From Xenopus tropicalis (Eukaryota > Chordata > Amphibia > Anura > Pipidae), in NCBI RefSeq assembly GCF_000004195.4, contig NC_030678.2:79210904-79274903 (forward strand): a DNA stretch of 64,000 nucleotides, given 5' to 3'. A program made the position numbers and the translations under genes. Below are positions 1-38,151 of the stretch, in pieces. The number at the start of each line of letters is the position of its first letter. The first letter of the stretch is position 1. Under the pieces are notes generated by a model. It was not told the DNA's origin, did no database searches, and saw only the letters and a program-made list of their open reading frames with translations.

Positions 1-25
1 TTCACATTTAGGCTTGTTGATTTAA

Positions 26-290
26 AGCTGGCCATACACGCACCGATAAAATCGTACGAAACCTCGTTTCTTACGATATTCGTCGCGTGTAGGGCAACTC
101 AGCGAGGCGACCCATATCACATAACTCGCCGATCGGGCGGGTTAAAAGATTTTGATCGGGTGCCATTGAAGGTGCATGAGCAAAATCTGCTTTAGGACTA
201 AATCGACAGGGTTGGAACGTTATTACGTGCCCAAAGTGGTTGTAAACCACCAATTTACATTGGATCCGCATTTGATACGCAGTGTCGTAA
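26..290. repeat. Xenopus MITE with TGGCCATACACG end, left part
   Basis: Begins TTTAAAGCTGGCCATACACG and contains the same internal blocks (cgatcgggcgggttaaaag, gattttgatcgggtgccat) as the copy at 9171. Matching ends recur at 936, 8358, 9171, 13698, 50833 and 57648. Confidence 0.7.
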
Positions 291-935
291 AAGGTAATAA
301 CTTGTTAGACAATTTTGTGCACTTGTGATTTAAGGTGACCACCTTGTAAATACATGAGGCTAATGTCCAATCCACTGCCTTCTGTCCTTAATATACATGT
401 GTACTGACAAGTGCAGCATCTGCTATCCAGCTCACACACTGAATGGCTTTCAGCATGAAAATTAATTCTTTAGCATTTCTTCTCCAAAATCCACTATGTG
501 CTCACGTTGACAGGCATATAATGTGCTGTCCATTGTATACACCAGTGAAGAAAATGACTTTTGTACCATTAGCTTAAAAGTGGCCAGATTTTAGTCTTCT
601 TTCAATGAACTTTCAATTAATTTCAAGAATTAAGAATTTTAGAATATCGATTGTATGTTTAAATGCAATGATCTAAAGCTAACATTTGGATTGAAATTGT
701 AGGGTTAAAGTCCTAAAAATAACAAATCTGAGAATGTTCTGACAATAATAATTGCCAGACAACTTTCGAAACTGATGTCCCAGAAATGCATTGTAGGTCA
801 CCCAAGGACATTGACGAATACACTATACATGCACAAATATTATCGTTATCCGACTGAAACTTTCTAAGCTGTCTGATCAGTGATGGCCATGGTACAGTAA
901 TTGTTGGGTCAATAATTTGTAGCCCCCACACAGTC

Positions 936-993
936 CAAAAATCGTACAAAACTACGTTTCATACAATTATATCAGTGCGTGTATGGCCAACTT
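936..993. repeat. Inverted TGGCCATACACG end
   Basis: Contains aatcgtacaaaactacgttt and ends gcgtgtatggccaactta, the reverse complement of the end at 26. It may be the other end of that element with unrelated DNA between, or a separate fragment. Confidence 0.55.
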
Positions 994-1287
994 AATGCCT
1001 GGGAAGGTACACTCCAGGCTGGAGTAATGTTAAGTTGTATTGGCGTCACAGGTTATAAATGAGTCTTATTTCATGTACCAAATTATTGGTCCTAATACGC
1101 TGCAACTTGCATTTCAAAGATTATAAACTCTGTTGCAATCCCTGCCACTGCCTTTTGTGACACACTGTGGAGTGGCTAAAAAGTGCCTCATCTCTCTGGA
1201 ATTAATCATCTCTGTATTTGTTCATTTGACATACTAGTATTCTTTATGTAGTACACATATGGAAACGCAATATCTCCCATAGAAACC

Positions 1288-1408
1288 ATTTTAAGCAAAT
1301 TATTCTAATTTGTAAAAGTTATTTCCTTTTACTCTGTAATAATAAAACAGTACCTGGTAACCTCATAGATCTATTATGGTGGCAAAACGGTTTATTTAAG
1401 TTTTTTTT
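1288..1408. repeat. Fragment of GGTATGGGACCTG-type repeat abutting the pum1 acceptor
   Basis: Reads like the interior of the copy at 7421-7747 (attctaattttaaaaaatg, taataaaacagtacctgg, ggcaaaacggtttatt). It ends about eight bases before the acceptor AG at 1415-1416. Confidence 0.55.
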
Positions 1409-1416
1409 ATTATTAG

Positions 1417-1427
1417 GTGTTGGTGGA
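1417..1427 (+). other. pum1: pum1 5' UTR part of first coding exon
   Basis: The acceptor TATTAG ends at 1416, and 11 nt of leader precede the ATG at 1428. The base at -3 is G, a fair initiation context. The acceptor implies at least one upstream non-coding exon outside the window. Confidence 0.7.
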
Positions 1428-28833
<27,406 letters not shown>

Positions 28834-30340
28834 AGATCTCCATCAAATGTATCTCCCAATCTCTGCACAACATCAGGAGGGAGAAGCATCACGCATTAGC
28901 AATTCTAATTTTCAACCAACTTTGTAAATGTCTTTAATTTTATTACACCCAACATTTTTTTTAAAAAAAAAATCAGCTTAACCCCCACTGTAATTCTGTA
29001 TAGAATAACTTGTACATACCTTGTACATGTCCTGCCCTTTACTGAATGCACAAGTATGCTTTCAGAGCCTATGTGAATAAATTTGCTTGCTACCAACTCC
29101 AAAAAGTTAACAAAACTTTTTTTATGCCAAAAAACATTATTCCCCTCCTTTTGTTTATTTTTAACGTTCTTTCTTCAACCAGAGTTCTCCATATCTGTCT
29201 GTCCTTTAGATATACATCTTTTTGCTTCTTTTCCCAGCAAGTTCTGTTATATTGTGCAGAATCTTGGCTGTACTGAGACAGGCATTCGCCTGCCCTTTTT
29301 ATGAATATTTTTTGATTTTGAGAGACTTACTTTAGCATGTCCACTTAAAATTCTAATCCCCGTACCCATTTTTCGCTTTGTATAAATATGTAGTGTATAC
29401 TTGATATAGATATTTGCATATATATATAAAACTTTGTAGTAATTTTTTTCTTTTAGTTTTTTTGATGTTTAAAATACAGATGTATCCTGCAGTTAGTGGA
29501 CATAAACCCTTTTGACTGTAAAATTGTACATTTGTAAAACCTCAGTAATGTAAATGTGAGTTTGAAAATCGACATAACCCCCCTTCCTTTTTTGGTAAGA
29601 GAAAAGGCAAAAAAAAAAAAAAAGTGAAAAAAAAGTTAGGCCAAACTGTGCATTTTCAGAATTCTTCTACAGATATTAGTTGTGATGTTGTAAATTGTAA
29701 ATTGTAATTTCAGCTGGACAAAACAAAACTGCGTTATTTTTGGTCCCCTTTTTTTAGTTTCCATTTAAATCTTGTTTTATTTCTCTTTAAAAAAAAAAAT
29801 TTGGATAAATTATGAATTTACTCCACAGAAATCTTTTAAATCTGCCGTTTGCAAATTATCTTCTGATTATCTGTGACATGAAACAGCCCCCTTATACAGT
29901 TGGACATACTGTTAGTTATTCCTTATTGTACAGACTATAACGTTTTCGTTTTGCATTTTGTCTCACTTGTAAGTTGCTGTAACATATTGTCCACTTAATT
30001 CTTTCTTGTTTGAATATACAAATGTAATAGTTAAACGGTGTATATTTACAACAGACATAAGATCCTCCTCTTTTGTGTATATTACAAATGAAATTTTTCC
30101 AAGCACACTTGTCTAACCGTATGTGTATAATTAAGATTCCCCTTTTCTGTTGCCTGAAGGAGTAGATGGTAGGCAATAGCAAAGGGGTGTTATTGGCCCT
30201 GTGGATGCTTCTGATTTAGCAATTATTTTTTGTACTTTGTGTAGAATGTCTATAAACGATGTGTGATCTTTATTTTGAAAATTACAGATCTTTGGAATCT
30301 CTCTGGCTCTTTTAATTTGGTCTTCCACTGAAAAATAACC
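28834..30340 (+). other. pum1: pum1 3' UTR (3' end approximate)
   Basis: AT-rich, low in recognisable repeats, and rich in short TGTA-containing motifs, as expected for a conserved 3' UTR. An AATAAA at 29075-29080 could serve an early poly(A) site. I see no clear signal near 30.3 kb, so the distal end is only bounded by a MITE starting at 30361. Confidence 0.55.
29011..29018 (+). promoter_or_regulatory. Pumilio response element TGTACATA in the pum1 3' UTR
   Basis: Exact match to UGUANAUA, 178 nt after the pum1 stop codon. The match suggests autoregulation by Pumilio proteins. Near matches (TGTATATT, TGTACATT) follow at about 29.5 and 30.0 kb. Confidence 0.6.
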
Positions 30341-30360
30341 TATGTGCACAGAAATACACA

Positions 30361-30800
30361 GGGGGGTCATTTATAAAATTTGCACAGTGCGTATTTTTTT
30401 TCACAAATGGTTGTTTTCCCCTAAACACTTAAATTATGTACTGCTTTGCCTGACTTTTTTTTGAGAATCACAAAATTCACAAATCAGATTGCGGTTTGCA
30501 GGACCATGCCCTCTGTGTGTGTGTTGAGTGTAAATATAGCGCAAATTTTTTCTTTGCAAATATTTTTTCCACCACCAAAGTTGTGGTGTAACTCACGCAA
30601 AGTGTGTGCATAAAATTTCACAATTTTGCAAACATGCCATATTTAAAAAGCTTTTAAGGACATTTGCACTGCGAATAAGAATTCACAATTTGCACAATAA
30701 ATGCACCAACCTTGTCCAGCTTTATAAATATAAAAACAGGCAGGGCAAATATGTTCACTGTGTGAATAATTCTAAGCTGCACAAATGTAATGTGACCCCC
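30361..30800. repeat. MITE with GGGGGTCA ends
   Basis: Begins ggggggtcatttataaa and ends atgtgaccccc. The interior is AT-rich with inverted blocks (tttgcacagtgcg, tttgcactgcg). It lies just past the pum1 3' UTR. Confidence 0.7.
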
Positions 30801-31109
30801 ACAGGACTGTACATTAAGTATACATTAGTATACATTAAGTAGTTATGCGTAATCATCATGAACACAACTCTTCCTTCACTTGAAGTGTAGTTTTTTTTAT
30901 TTTACCATTCTAGCACCATTGTGCCAGAATTTCAAATTTTCTAAAAGAGTTTTGGATTTGGTGCATTCTAATTGAAAGGCTGCAGTAGAAATGCAGTTGT
31001 ACATAATGGAGAAATATTGGTACTTCTAGCTGCAAATATGTATAATGGCTGTTCTAAATGGTCCAACCTGATTTAAGATGATCCCTAGCCACTAGCACAT
31101 GAAGCAGGT

Positions 31110-31492
31110 TTAAAGGAGAAGCAAAGGTAAAAACTTAAGTTAGCTTTAGCATAAAGGTCTATATAAATTTAGCCATAAGCACTCACAGAAAAGCTGCACC
31201 GAGTCCTATGTCAAAAGAAACACAGAATTTCTTGTCTTCTTTTGTGTACACATGTACTTCAATATCAGACTTCCTCTCTCAGAAAAATCCTTCATTCAGG
31301 GGCCAGAGTCTGCTCAGCTCTCTCGCCTCTCCCTTCTTCTGCTTCCCTCTCCCATAAGAATTTATATCCCCTCCCATCAGAATGTGTAATCTGAGCTATC
31401 AGCAGCTAGAGGTGCAGCACAGAAGCTACTAAGACCTAGCTAAAATGGCAGCTGCTATCTTAAGCATACAGAGAGAAGTTCTAGGACTGTAG
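31110..31492. mobile_element. T2-type MITE, truncated, inverse orientation
   Basis: Begins ttaaaggagaagcaaaggta. The following 110 bp are the inverse of the right parts of the copies at 9883 and 19871. It lacks its other end and breaks where DIRS sequence begins. Confidence 0.75.
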
Positions 31493-34149
31493 TAGAGCCC
31501 CTCGTGAGTGCTCCTGGGCATCGCTTATAGCAGCTCACACGGGTTGAGCCCACAGCGTGCTCCCCGCAGCTCGCTCAGCCATTGTGCGCTCCCGGGCCTT
31601 GCCCTGGTTGAGCCCGTTTAGCCCGCGATCTGGCGCGCAGTTATGTCATCATAGGCACCCTTTCATCAGGTATCAAGCCGTCTTCCCGTGCTTTCTTTGT
31701 ATGCGCCTACATGTTTACTAGGCTCTTAGTGTACACTACAGCTTCCCGGGCTCAGAGGAATCATACACCACAAGCACTGCTGCATAATAAGGTGCCTTGT
31801 AAAAGTGCATTTTTCTTCTGAGCTGCATCGCACTCCATTATCTGCGCATCCTACCTGCAGACAGCAGCTTCCAGCAGAGGTACAGTCAGAACGGTTTCAC
31901 TACCACTCTCCACACAATACATCTGTTTTATGTTTCCATAGTTATACAAGGTACATTATCTAATATGTCTACTCCTGATGATGAGTTATCATCCCTAATT
32001 GAGAAAACAGATCTACCTGATAGATCACGCCAAATGAAAGCAAAAATTAAAAAGCAGGTAAAAAATACTGCTTAAACCCAGAGACCACTCTCCCTTTTAT
32101 TGCCATACTGAGTCCGGCCAAAATGAGAGCATATCTGAACCTACAAAAATGACCACAACAGCCATCTTCAGGTATGAATGACTCGCCAACACCTAGTGCG
32201 ACACAGAAATCCCTTAGTGGCATCTGACCTTTCACAATGTATATCTTGAATTCATTCCACAGTACAATCATCTGTACAACAGACACTGTCTTCCCACTCA
32301 CTACCAGAAAGTAGTAAGAAGAAGCGCAAATGCTCACTGTCACCGGTTACAAGATGCAAACACTCTCTTCCTCCTACTCATCTACAAGTTTCTGACTCTC
32401 AGTTGTGCCAGTCAATAAGTGACATAGATTCAGATGAGGAATTGTCTTCTGAAGGTCAGTCTAGCGAATCAGATGACCCATCCAAACAACCAGAAGAAGT
32501 TACCCAAACATTCACCTTGTAGCAAAAAAGGATGGAGGCTTTCGCCCAGTACTCAACTTGAACCCACTAAACAAGTTCGTAAGATACGAATGCTTCAAAA
32601 TGGAGTCTCTTCCGTCAATCATAAGAAGCCTATCACCAAACGTATTCATGTCAAAAATCAACATCAAGGATGCATATCTCCACATTCCTATCAACACACC
32701 TTTCACCAGAGATTCCTCCAGTTCGCTCTAGGACAATCACACTTCCAATTTCAAGCCCTACCATTTGGATTGACGTCAGCCCCGAGGGTATTTACCAAAG
32801 TTCTAGGAGCCTTGTTGGCAGTACTCAGACTTCAAGGCATTCACGTTACAGCCTATCTAGACGACCTCATAGTAACAGCACAATCAGAGAAGGAAGCCAA
32901 TTCCCACACCCGAGAGTGCCTACGCACATGGTAACTACGGCAACATGGTTGGCTAATCAATGACAAAAAGAGCCTTCTCAGCCCGACACAGGCGTTAGAA
33001 TTCCTAGGCATGCAAATCAACACAGTGGACAGAAAAGTGTTCCTTCCACTTCCCAATGCAGATGGCTCAAAACATAAGGTTACAATCCCAGACATCAGCC
33101 CATGGCATTCTCAGACTGCTGGGCCTCATGGCTGCCAGCATAGAAGCAGTACAATTCTCAAAATTTAATCTCCGACCACTCCAAAGGGAGTTCCCAAACT
33201 ATGGGACAAAAATCATCAAGACCTGTCCCAAAAGATCAATCTATCCAGCAAGGTAAAACAAAGCCTATTTTGATGGATACACCTTACCAATCTCAAACAA
33301 GGCAAAGGCTGAGACCGTCCAGTTCAAGAAATAGTCACAATGGATGCCAGCAGAGTAGGATGGGGAGCAACTTGGCCCCCGAAGGTTTGCCAGGGCACAT
33401 GGTCACGTCAGGAACTCAAACTCCACATCAATACATTAGAGCTGAAGGCAGAATTCTGTGCTCTCCTTCATTGGCAGACTTACATGAAGTGCAAATCCAA
33501 ACCGACAACAGCACCACTGTAGCTTACTTGAATCGGCAAGGGGGAACAAGAAGTGCATCTGTACTGACATGGGCAGAAACACACCAAGTACTCCTATCGG
33601 CAGTGTTCATCCCAGGCATTCAGAACTGGGAAGCGGACTATCTGAGTCGCACCACGCTGGACCCAGGAGAATGGAAACTCAAACCAGAGATCTTCCAACA
33701 GATTGTAAACAAATGGGTCCTATCATGTCTAGACATCATGGCATTGCGATTCAACGCTCAGACCCCAATATTTCTGTCAAAAGTCCACGACCCTGAGGCG
33801 GAAGGAGTGGACGCGCTCACAACTCCATGGCACTGTCAACTAGCTTACACGTACACCATACCACTGATCCCTCGACTGTTACACAAGATCAGGAGAAAAA
33901 AGATTCCCACCATGAGCGTGGTTTGCAGAATTAATTCAGATGTCGGTGGAGCAGCCATGGACGCTTCCCCCGATCTGCAGATCTCCAGCAAAGGCGGAGA
34001 ACATATACAAGCTGAATTTAACGGCTTGGATGTTGAAACCATATTATGGAAAGAGGAAGGATTCTCAAACCAAGTAATCCATACCTTAATTGCGGCAAAG
34101 AAACAGTCTACACATCCAGTGGGTGGAGTCAGGCACGCAATATACCTTG
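31493..34149 (+). mobile_element. DIRS-like retrotransposon, 5' part (gag, RT, RNase H), decayed
   Basis: A short gag-like frame starts at about 31965 (MSTPDDELSSLIEKTD) and soon stops. From about 32519 reverse transcriptase is legible across three frames: KKDGGFRPVLNLNPLNKF, KINIKDAYLHIPI, FQFQALPFGLTSAPRVFTKV, then AYLDDLIV with the catalytic DD. RNase H follows (TMDASRVGWGATW, HINTLELKAEFCALLHW, FIPGIQNWEADYLSR) and then the start of the tyrosine-recombinase region. Several frameshifts and stops (for example at 32933) make it inactive. The gene order matches DIRS. A Penelope-like element splits it at 34150. Confidence 0.82.
34135..34149. repeat. 15-bp target duplication, left
   Basis: acgcaatataccttg here and at 37323-37337, exact, flanking the Penelope-like element. 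Confidence 0.88.
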
Positions 34150-35097
34150 AGGTTGAACGTGGGACATCCAGCACTCCGGACTCATGAAAACTGCTAAAAT
34201 CCAAAGTTTATTCCTTCATGTTTAAAACAAATAAACGCCTGACGCGTTTCGTGCCCTTTAGGGCACTTAATCATAGGCAAACACTAATAGATACAAATGA
34301 CTTTAAATAGAGCAAACAATATGACGTAGAAGGAGGTAAGGCTGGATAAACCACGCCCTCTCCTGGTATTTAAAAAGACAGACATGAGAAATAAATCACA
34401 AGCAAAAATTCCTTTTTAGCAGAGTTCATCTAAGGTGACACCCACTCTAGGGTTAATAATTAGTTATATGTATGGATATATAAATATAATACAGATTCAA
34501 TGAATTAAAAATTAATGGATAAAATTACATGAATGAATAATAAATAGTAAACACATAAGTATACGTATGAATAAATAGGTCAATAGAATAGATAAATACC
34601 TAAAGAAAAAGCCTCATTTCATGAATGCATACATATATTGAATGGATATTCGTACTAAATTTGAAGCCACAGAAAGCTTCTGCGAAACCTCCCTCTTTGA
34701 TGAAGGTGAGTTCAAGTTAAACATAGCAACTGACATCAAAGATAGAATTTAGACCGACAGGGTAGCGAGTATTGAGGATGAAGATCCACTTCATTTCTAA
34801 ACGTAACAATTTTGAAAGCCTGTCTGAATCTCTTTCATCCACTAGTACTCTATCAATCACTTGTATTTGTAACATAGAAATGTTCGAATCGCAACAATGT
34901 TTAAAATGCCTTGCCACAGGACTTCTATCATTACTAGTAATAATATGTCTAATGTGTTCCCGCATCCTGTTCTTTAAAGGGCGGGTAGTACAACCCACAT
35001 ATTGAATGTGACAATTAGCACATGTCAAAAGATAAACAACAAACTGCGTGTTGCAATTTGCATAAAAAGACATATCAAATGTTCTTCCAGTCAAGTT
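34150..35097 (-). repeat. Inverted arm of the Penelope-like element
   Basis: Inverse of 36026-36976. It encodes the same 125-residue endonuclease frame (34717-35094 on the minus strand). About 50 more bases (35098-35156) match 35212-35268, so this copy lost about 0.76 kb between reverse transcriptase and endonuclease. Confidence 0.9.
34236..34278 (-). ncRNA. Hammerhead-ribozyme-like motif, left arm
   Basis: Inverse copy of the motif at 36845, with the same stem II and GAAAC. Confidence 0.5.
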
Positions 35098-35164
35098 CAG
35101 AGCATTAGTGTTTAATTCTTCTACAAAACTAGTGAATTCTTGATCACGTACGTCACATTATTTT

Positions 35165-36004
35165 TTATAAAACATATGTCGACGACCTCCTGTTCATTTG
35201 GCAGGGATCGGAGAATGAATTCACTAGTTTTGTAGAAGAATTAAACACTAATGCTCTGAACTTGAGGTTCACTAGCGAATTTCATCTTTGGACTTACATT
35301 TATCTATTGTAAACTCTAAGATTGAAACTTCAGTTTATAGGAAAGCGTGTGCAGGCAATTCCCTATTGAGGGCAGATTCCTGCCACCCGGGTCACTTATT
35401 CAAAGGTATTCCATTGAGGCAGTTCATTCGTTTACGTAGGAACTGCAGCACAGATAAGGCTTTTGTCGAACAGTCCCTACTGTTACGGGACAGATTTCTT
35501 GAGCGAGGTTACACTCTTCGATCTCTATTGGTGGCATTTACGAAAGCATTATACCTTAGGAGATCAGATCTTTTTAGTAACACAAGGAAAATGGGAGTTA
35601 CCAATCGTGAAAATAGAGGTTCACTTGAAGTTACTAATAATAACAACAATAATAAAAATAACAGTAACTATGATAACGATCAGAGAAAAAGGCCCATTTT
35701 TAATAGAAATGAGAGGAATATTGGGGGAACAACACCGATTTTTGTCACGAGTTTTAGCAATCAATTCTATCAGATTAAACATATAGTAAATAGCCTTATC
35801 CCGGTACTTTACAACGACCCTGATCTAGCCATATTGTTAGGAGATGGATGCAGGGTTGTAGCACGAAGGGCTCCAACTCTAGGTAATGCTCTTTCCCCTA
35901 CCCTTTGGCGCTCACAACCTACTAAAAGAAAAAAAAACTTGGTTAGAAACAAAAGGAACATACATTTGTGGTGCAAGGAAATGTATGACTTGTACTTACA
36001 TTAA
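35165..36004 (+). pseudogene. Penelope-like polyprotein, RT C-terminal part
   Basis: 5'-truncated. The YVDD catalytic motif is at about 35178. The main open frame (35288-36004) gives FKGIPLRQFIRLRRNCSTDK, an RT thumb, then an Asn-rich repeat and NSLIPVLYNDPDLAILLGDG and RRAPTLGNALSPT, the conserved linker of this family. A frame break near 36000 separates it from the endonuclease frame, which overlaps on the same strand. Confidence 0.8.
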
Positions 36005-36407
36005 GCAATCCACCAGTTTCTGTAGTTCAGTGACTGGAAGAACATTTGATATGTCTTTTTATGCAAATTGCAACACGCAGTTTGTTGTTTATCTTTTGAC
36101 ATGTGCTAATTGTCACATTCAATATGTGGGTTGTACTACCCGCCCTTTAAAGAACAGGATGCGGGAACACATTAGACATATTATTACTAGTAATGATAGA
36201 AGTCCTGTGGCAAGGCATTTTAAACATTGTTGCGATTCGAACATTTCTATGTTACAAATACAAGTGATTGATAGAGTACTAGTGGATGAAAGAGATTCAG
36301 ACAGGCTTTCAAAATTGTTACGTTTAGAAATGAAGTGGATCTTCATCCTCAATACTCGCTACCCTGTCGGTCTAAATTCTATCTTTGATGTCAGTTGCTA
36401 TGTTTAA
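35886..36407 (+). CDS. GIY-YIG endonuclease domain of Penelope-like element
   Basis: 173-residue frame. The endonuclease core is FVVYLLTCANCHIQYVGCTT, where VVYLL and YVG are the GIY and YIG positions and the Cys pair between them belongs to the Penelope-type zinc motif. RPLKNRMREHIRHI supplies the catalytic Arg and ARHFKHCC the His/Cys partners; EMKWIFILNT ends the domain. It nicks target DNA in the active element. Here it is detached from a full reverse transcriptase. Confidence 0.82.
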   Translation: MLFPLPFGAHNLLKEKKTWLETKGTYICGARKCMTCTYIKQSTSFCSSVTGRTFDMSFYANCNTQFVVYLLTCANCHIQYVGCTTRPLKNRMREHIRHIITSNDRSPVARHFKHCCDSNISMLQIQVIDRVLVDERDSDRLSKLLRLEMKWIFILNTRYPVGLNSIFDVSCYV

Positions 36408-36844
36408 CTTGAACTCACCTTCATCAAAGAGGGAGGTTTCGCAGAAGCTTTCTGTGGCTTCAAATTTAGTACGAATATCCATTCAATATATGTATGCATT
36501 CAAGAAATGAGGCTTTTTCTTTAGGTATTTATCTATTCTATTGACCTATTTATTCATACGTATACTTATGTGTTTACTATTTATTATTCATTCATGTAAT
36601 TTTATCCATTAATTTTTAATTCATTGAATCTGTATTATATTTATATATCCATACATATAACTAATTATTAACCCTAGAGTGGGTGTCACCTTAGATGAAC
36701 CCTGCTAAAAAGGAATTTTTGCTTGTGATTTATTTCTCATGTCTGTCTTTTTAAATACCAGGAGAGGGCGTGGTTTATCCAGCCTTACCTCCTTCTACGT
36801 CATATTGTTTGCTCTATTTAAAGTCATTTGTATCTATTAGTGTT

Positions 36845-36889
36845 TGCCTATGATTAAGTGCCCTAAAGGGCACGAAACGCGTCAGGCGT
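36845..36889 (+). ncRNA. Hammerhead-ribozyme-like motif, right arm
   Basis: Stem II gtgccc/gggcac with loop taaa, directly followed by GAAAC and gcgtcagg. The 5' core (CUGANGA in active ribozymes) reads ctatgattaa, so it is degenerate and probably inactive. An inverse copy lies at 34236-34278. Confidence 0.5.
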
Positions 36890-37322
36890 TTATTTGTTTT
36901 AAACATGAAGGAATAAACTTTGGATTTTAGCAGTTTTCATGAGTCCGGAGTGCTGGATGTCCCACGTTCAACCTTGGAGAATTTTCCCTTTCAGCTGTGG
37001 GTTCGGGGCCTTGAGCACCCGGACCACCATTGGCTTTTGGTGAGCTACTTGGATTTCTTTGTCCGTATATTATTGAATGATCTTTTTTGAACCTTGCGTC
37101 GGGCTCGGGGTTTGAACACCCGGGCCTAGCCCGATACTGGGTACATATATATATAACCTTTACTGCTTTGATGTATATTAGGGACCAAATTTTGGCTCAA
37201 TCATTGACTATATTCCAATTATTTTTTGAGTCAGTTAAGATAACTATTTTACTGAATTTATTTCATGAAATCCATTTGAGGTTTGTTTATTTCACATTCC
37301 TCTCCCTCTTTCTTTTTGTATA

Positions 37323-37337
37323 ACGCAATATACCTTG
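37323..37337. repeat. 15-bp target duplication, right
   Basis: Second copy of acgcaatataccttg. Removing everything between restores a continuous DIRS recombinase reading. Confidence 0.88.
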
Positions 37338-37594
37338 GCAATCGTGTGTATCCACTCACATTCTGGATTTCTTACAAGACGGGGTCGACAAACAAGTAAA
37401 TACTTCAGCACTGAAGGTTCAGACTTCTGCCCTTTCAGCTCTGTTCCATAAACAGTGGGCAGGTCTACCTGAAGTTAAATTGTTTTTCCAGGTATTCCAA
37501 AAGATCCGACCACCATTGAGAGATCCGGTTCCCCCTTAGGACCTCAATTTAGTACTCAGGGCCCTCTTGGAAAACAGCCTTCCTCCTCACAATC

Positions 37595-37734
37595 TGCTCA
37601 GCTGGGAGAGTTTCAGATCTGGCAGCTTTGTCACACCTACAAGCTTGGACAATATTCCATCAGGATAAAGTGTTCCTCCGCACGATTCCATCTCACCTTC
37701 CCAAGGTCACATTAACATTTTATCTCAACCAAGA
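37595..37734. repeat. 140-bp direct repeat, copy 1
   Basis: Starts tgctcagctgggagagtttc, ends tctcaaccaaga. Identical to 37866-38005 as far as I can read. Confidence 0.92.
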
Positions 37735-37865
37735 GATAATTCTGACATCTTTCTGCCCTAAACCGGCCACTAGTCGAGAAAAGCATTTACATTCTCTGGA
37801 CGCTGTAAGGGCGCTAAGTTCTACCTACACAAAACAGCTGATTTCACACGTTCCGATGCCCTATT

Positions 37866-38005
37866 TGCTCAGCTGGGAGAGTTTCAGATCTGGCAGCTTT
37901 GTCACACCTACAAGCTTGGACAATATTCCATCAGGATAAAGTGTTCCTCCGCACGATTCCATCTCACCTTCCCAAGGTCACATTAACATTTTATCTCAAC
38001 CAAGA
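37866..38005. repeat. 140-bp direct repeat, copy 2
   Basis: Second copy, 131 bp downstream of the first. It ends exactly where the next, unrelated element begins. Confidence 0.92.
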
Positions 38006-38151
38006 CCTGGTGCTGGTGGTGTACGGGGAGGTGTGAGCCGGTCCCACAGAAACAGGCAAGAAAGCATACTTATCCAAAACAAACATATAGGAAGCGCATG
38101 GAAAATAAAATGAAAGGTGCAATACGTTAAATACAAGATATTACACCCTAA

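Larger units (their letters stand above)
1..1416. other. pum1 intron upstream of the first coding exon
   Basis: No coding potential seen. It holds two ends of a TGGCCATACACG-type element (26-290 and 936-993) and, at about 1288-1408, a fragment of the GGTATGGGACCTG-type repeat running almost to the acceptor. The stretch 1000-1285 shows nothing recognisable. Confidence 0.6.
34150..37322 (+). mobile_element. Penelope-like element with a 5' inverted partial copy of itself
   Basis: The + strand part (about 35165-37322) starts at the reverse transcriptase catalytic motif (KTYVDDLLFIW), goes on through the thumb (GIPLRQFIRLRRNCS) and an Asn-rich linker to a GIY-YIG endonuclease. The left 0.95 kb (34150-35097) is the inverse of 36026-36976, almost identical. 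36977-37322 is unique 3' sequence. Both arms carry a hammerhead-like motif. A 15-bp duplication flanks the whole. Confidence 0.88.
37323..38005 (+). mobile_element. DIRS-like retrotransposon, 3' part (tyrosine recombinase), decayed
   Basis: Resumes the frame lost at 34149: ILDFLQDGVDKQVNTSALKV, then QKIRPPLRDPVPP and, further on, a C-terminal recombinase-like SDALF, as in DIRS elements. A perfect 140-bp direct repeat (37595-37734 and 37866-38005) lies inside it. No intact frame. Confidence 0.78.

Noticed and set aside
33201..34187. A 328-residue plus-strand frame that could look like a gene
   Set aside because: The first 110 residues are out-of-frame DIRS sequence and the rest is RNase H and recombinase region of the same decayed element. 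Not a host gene.
35105..35548. The 147-residue reverse frame at 5105-5548 and other antisense frames over the Tc1 gene (here noted as a class of shadow frames, including 34772-35005 and 36119-36352)
   Set aside because: They lie opposite transposase or endonuclease frames and resemble nothing else.
37140..37160. TATATATA stretch as a promoter for the region
   Set aside because: It lies in the 3' part of a Penelope-like element in AT-rich DNA, with no start or gene downstream.
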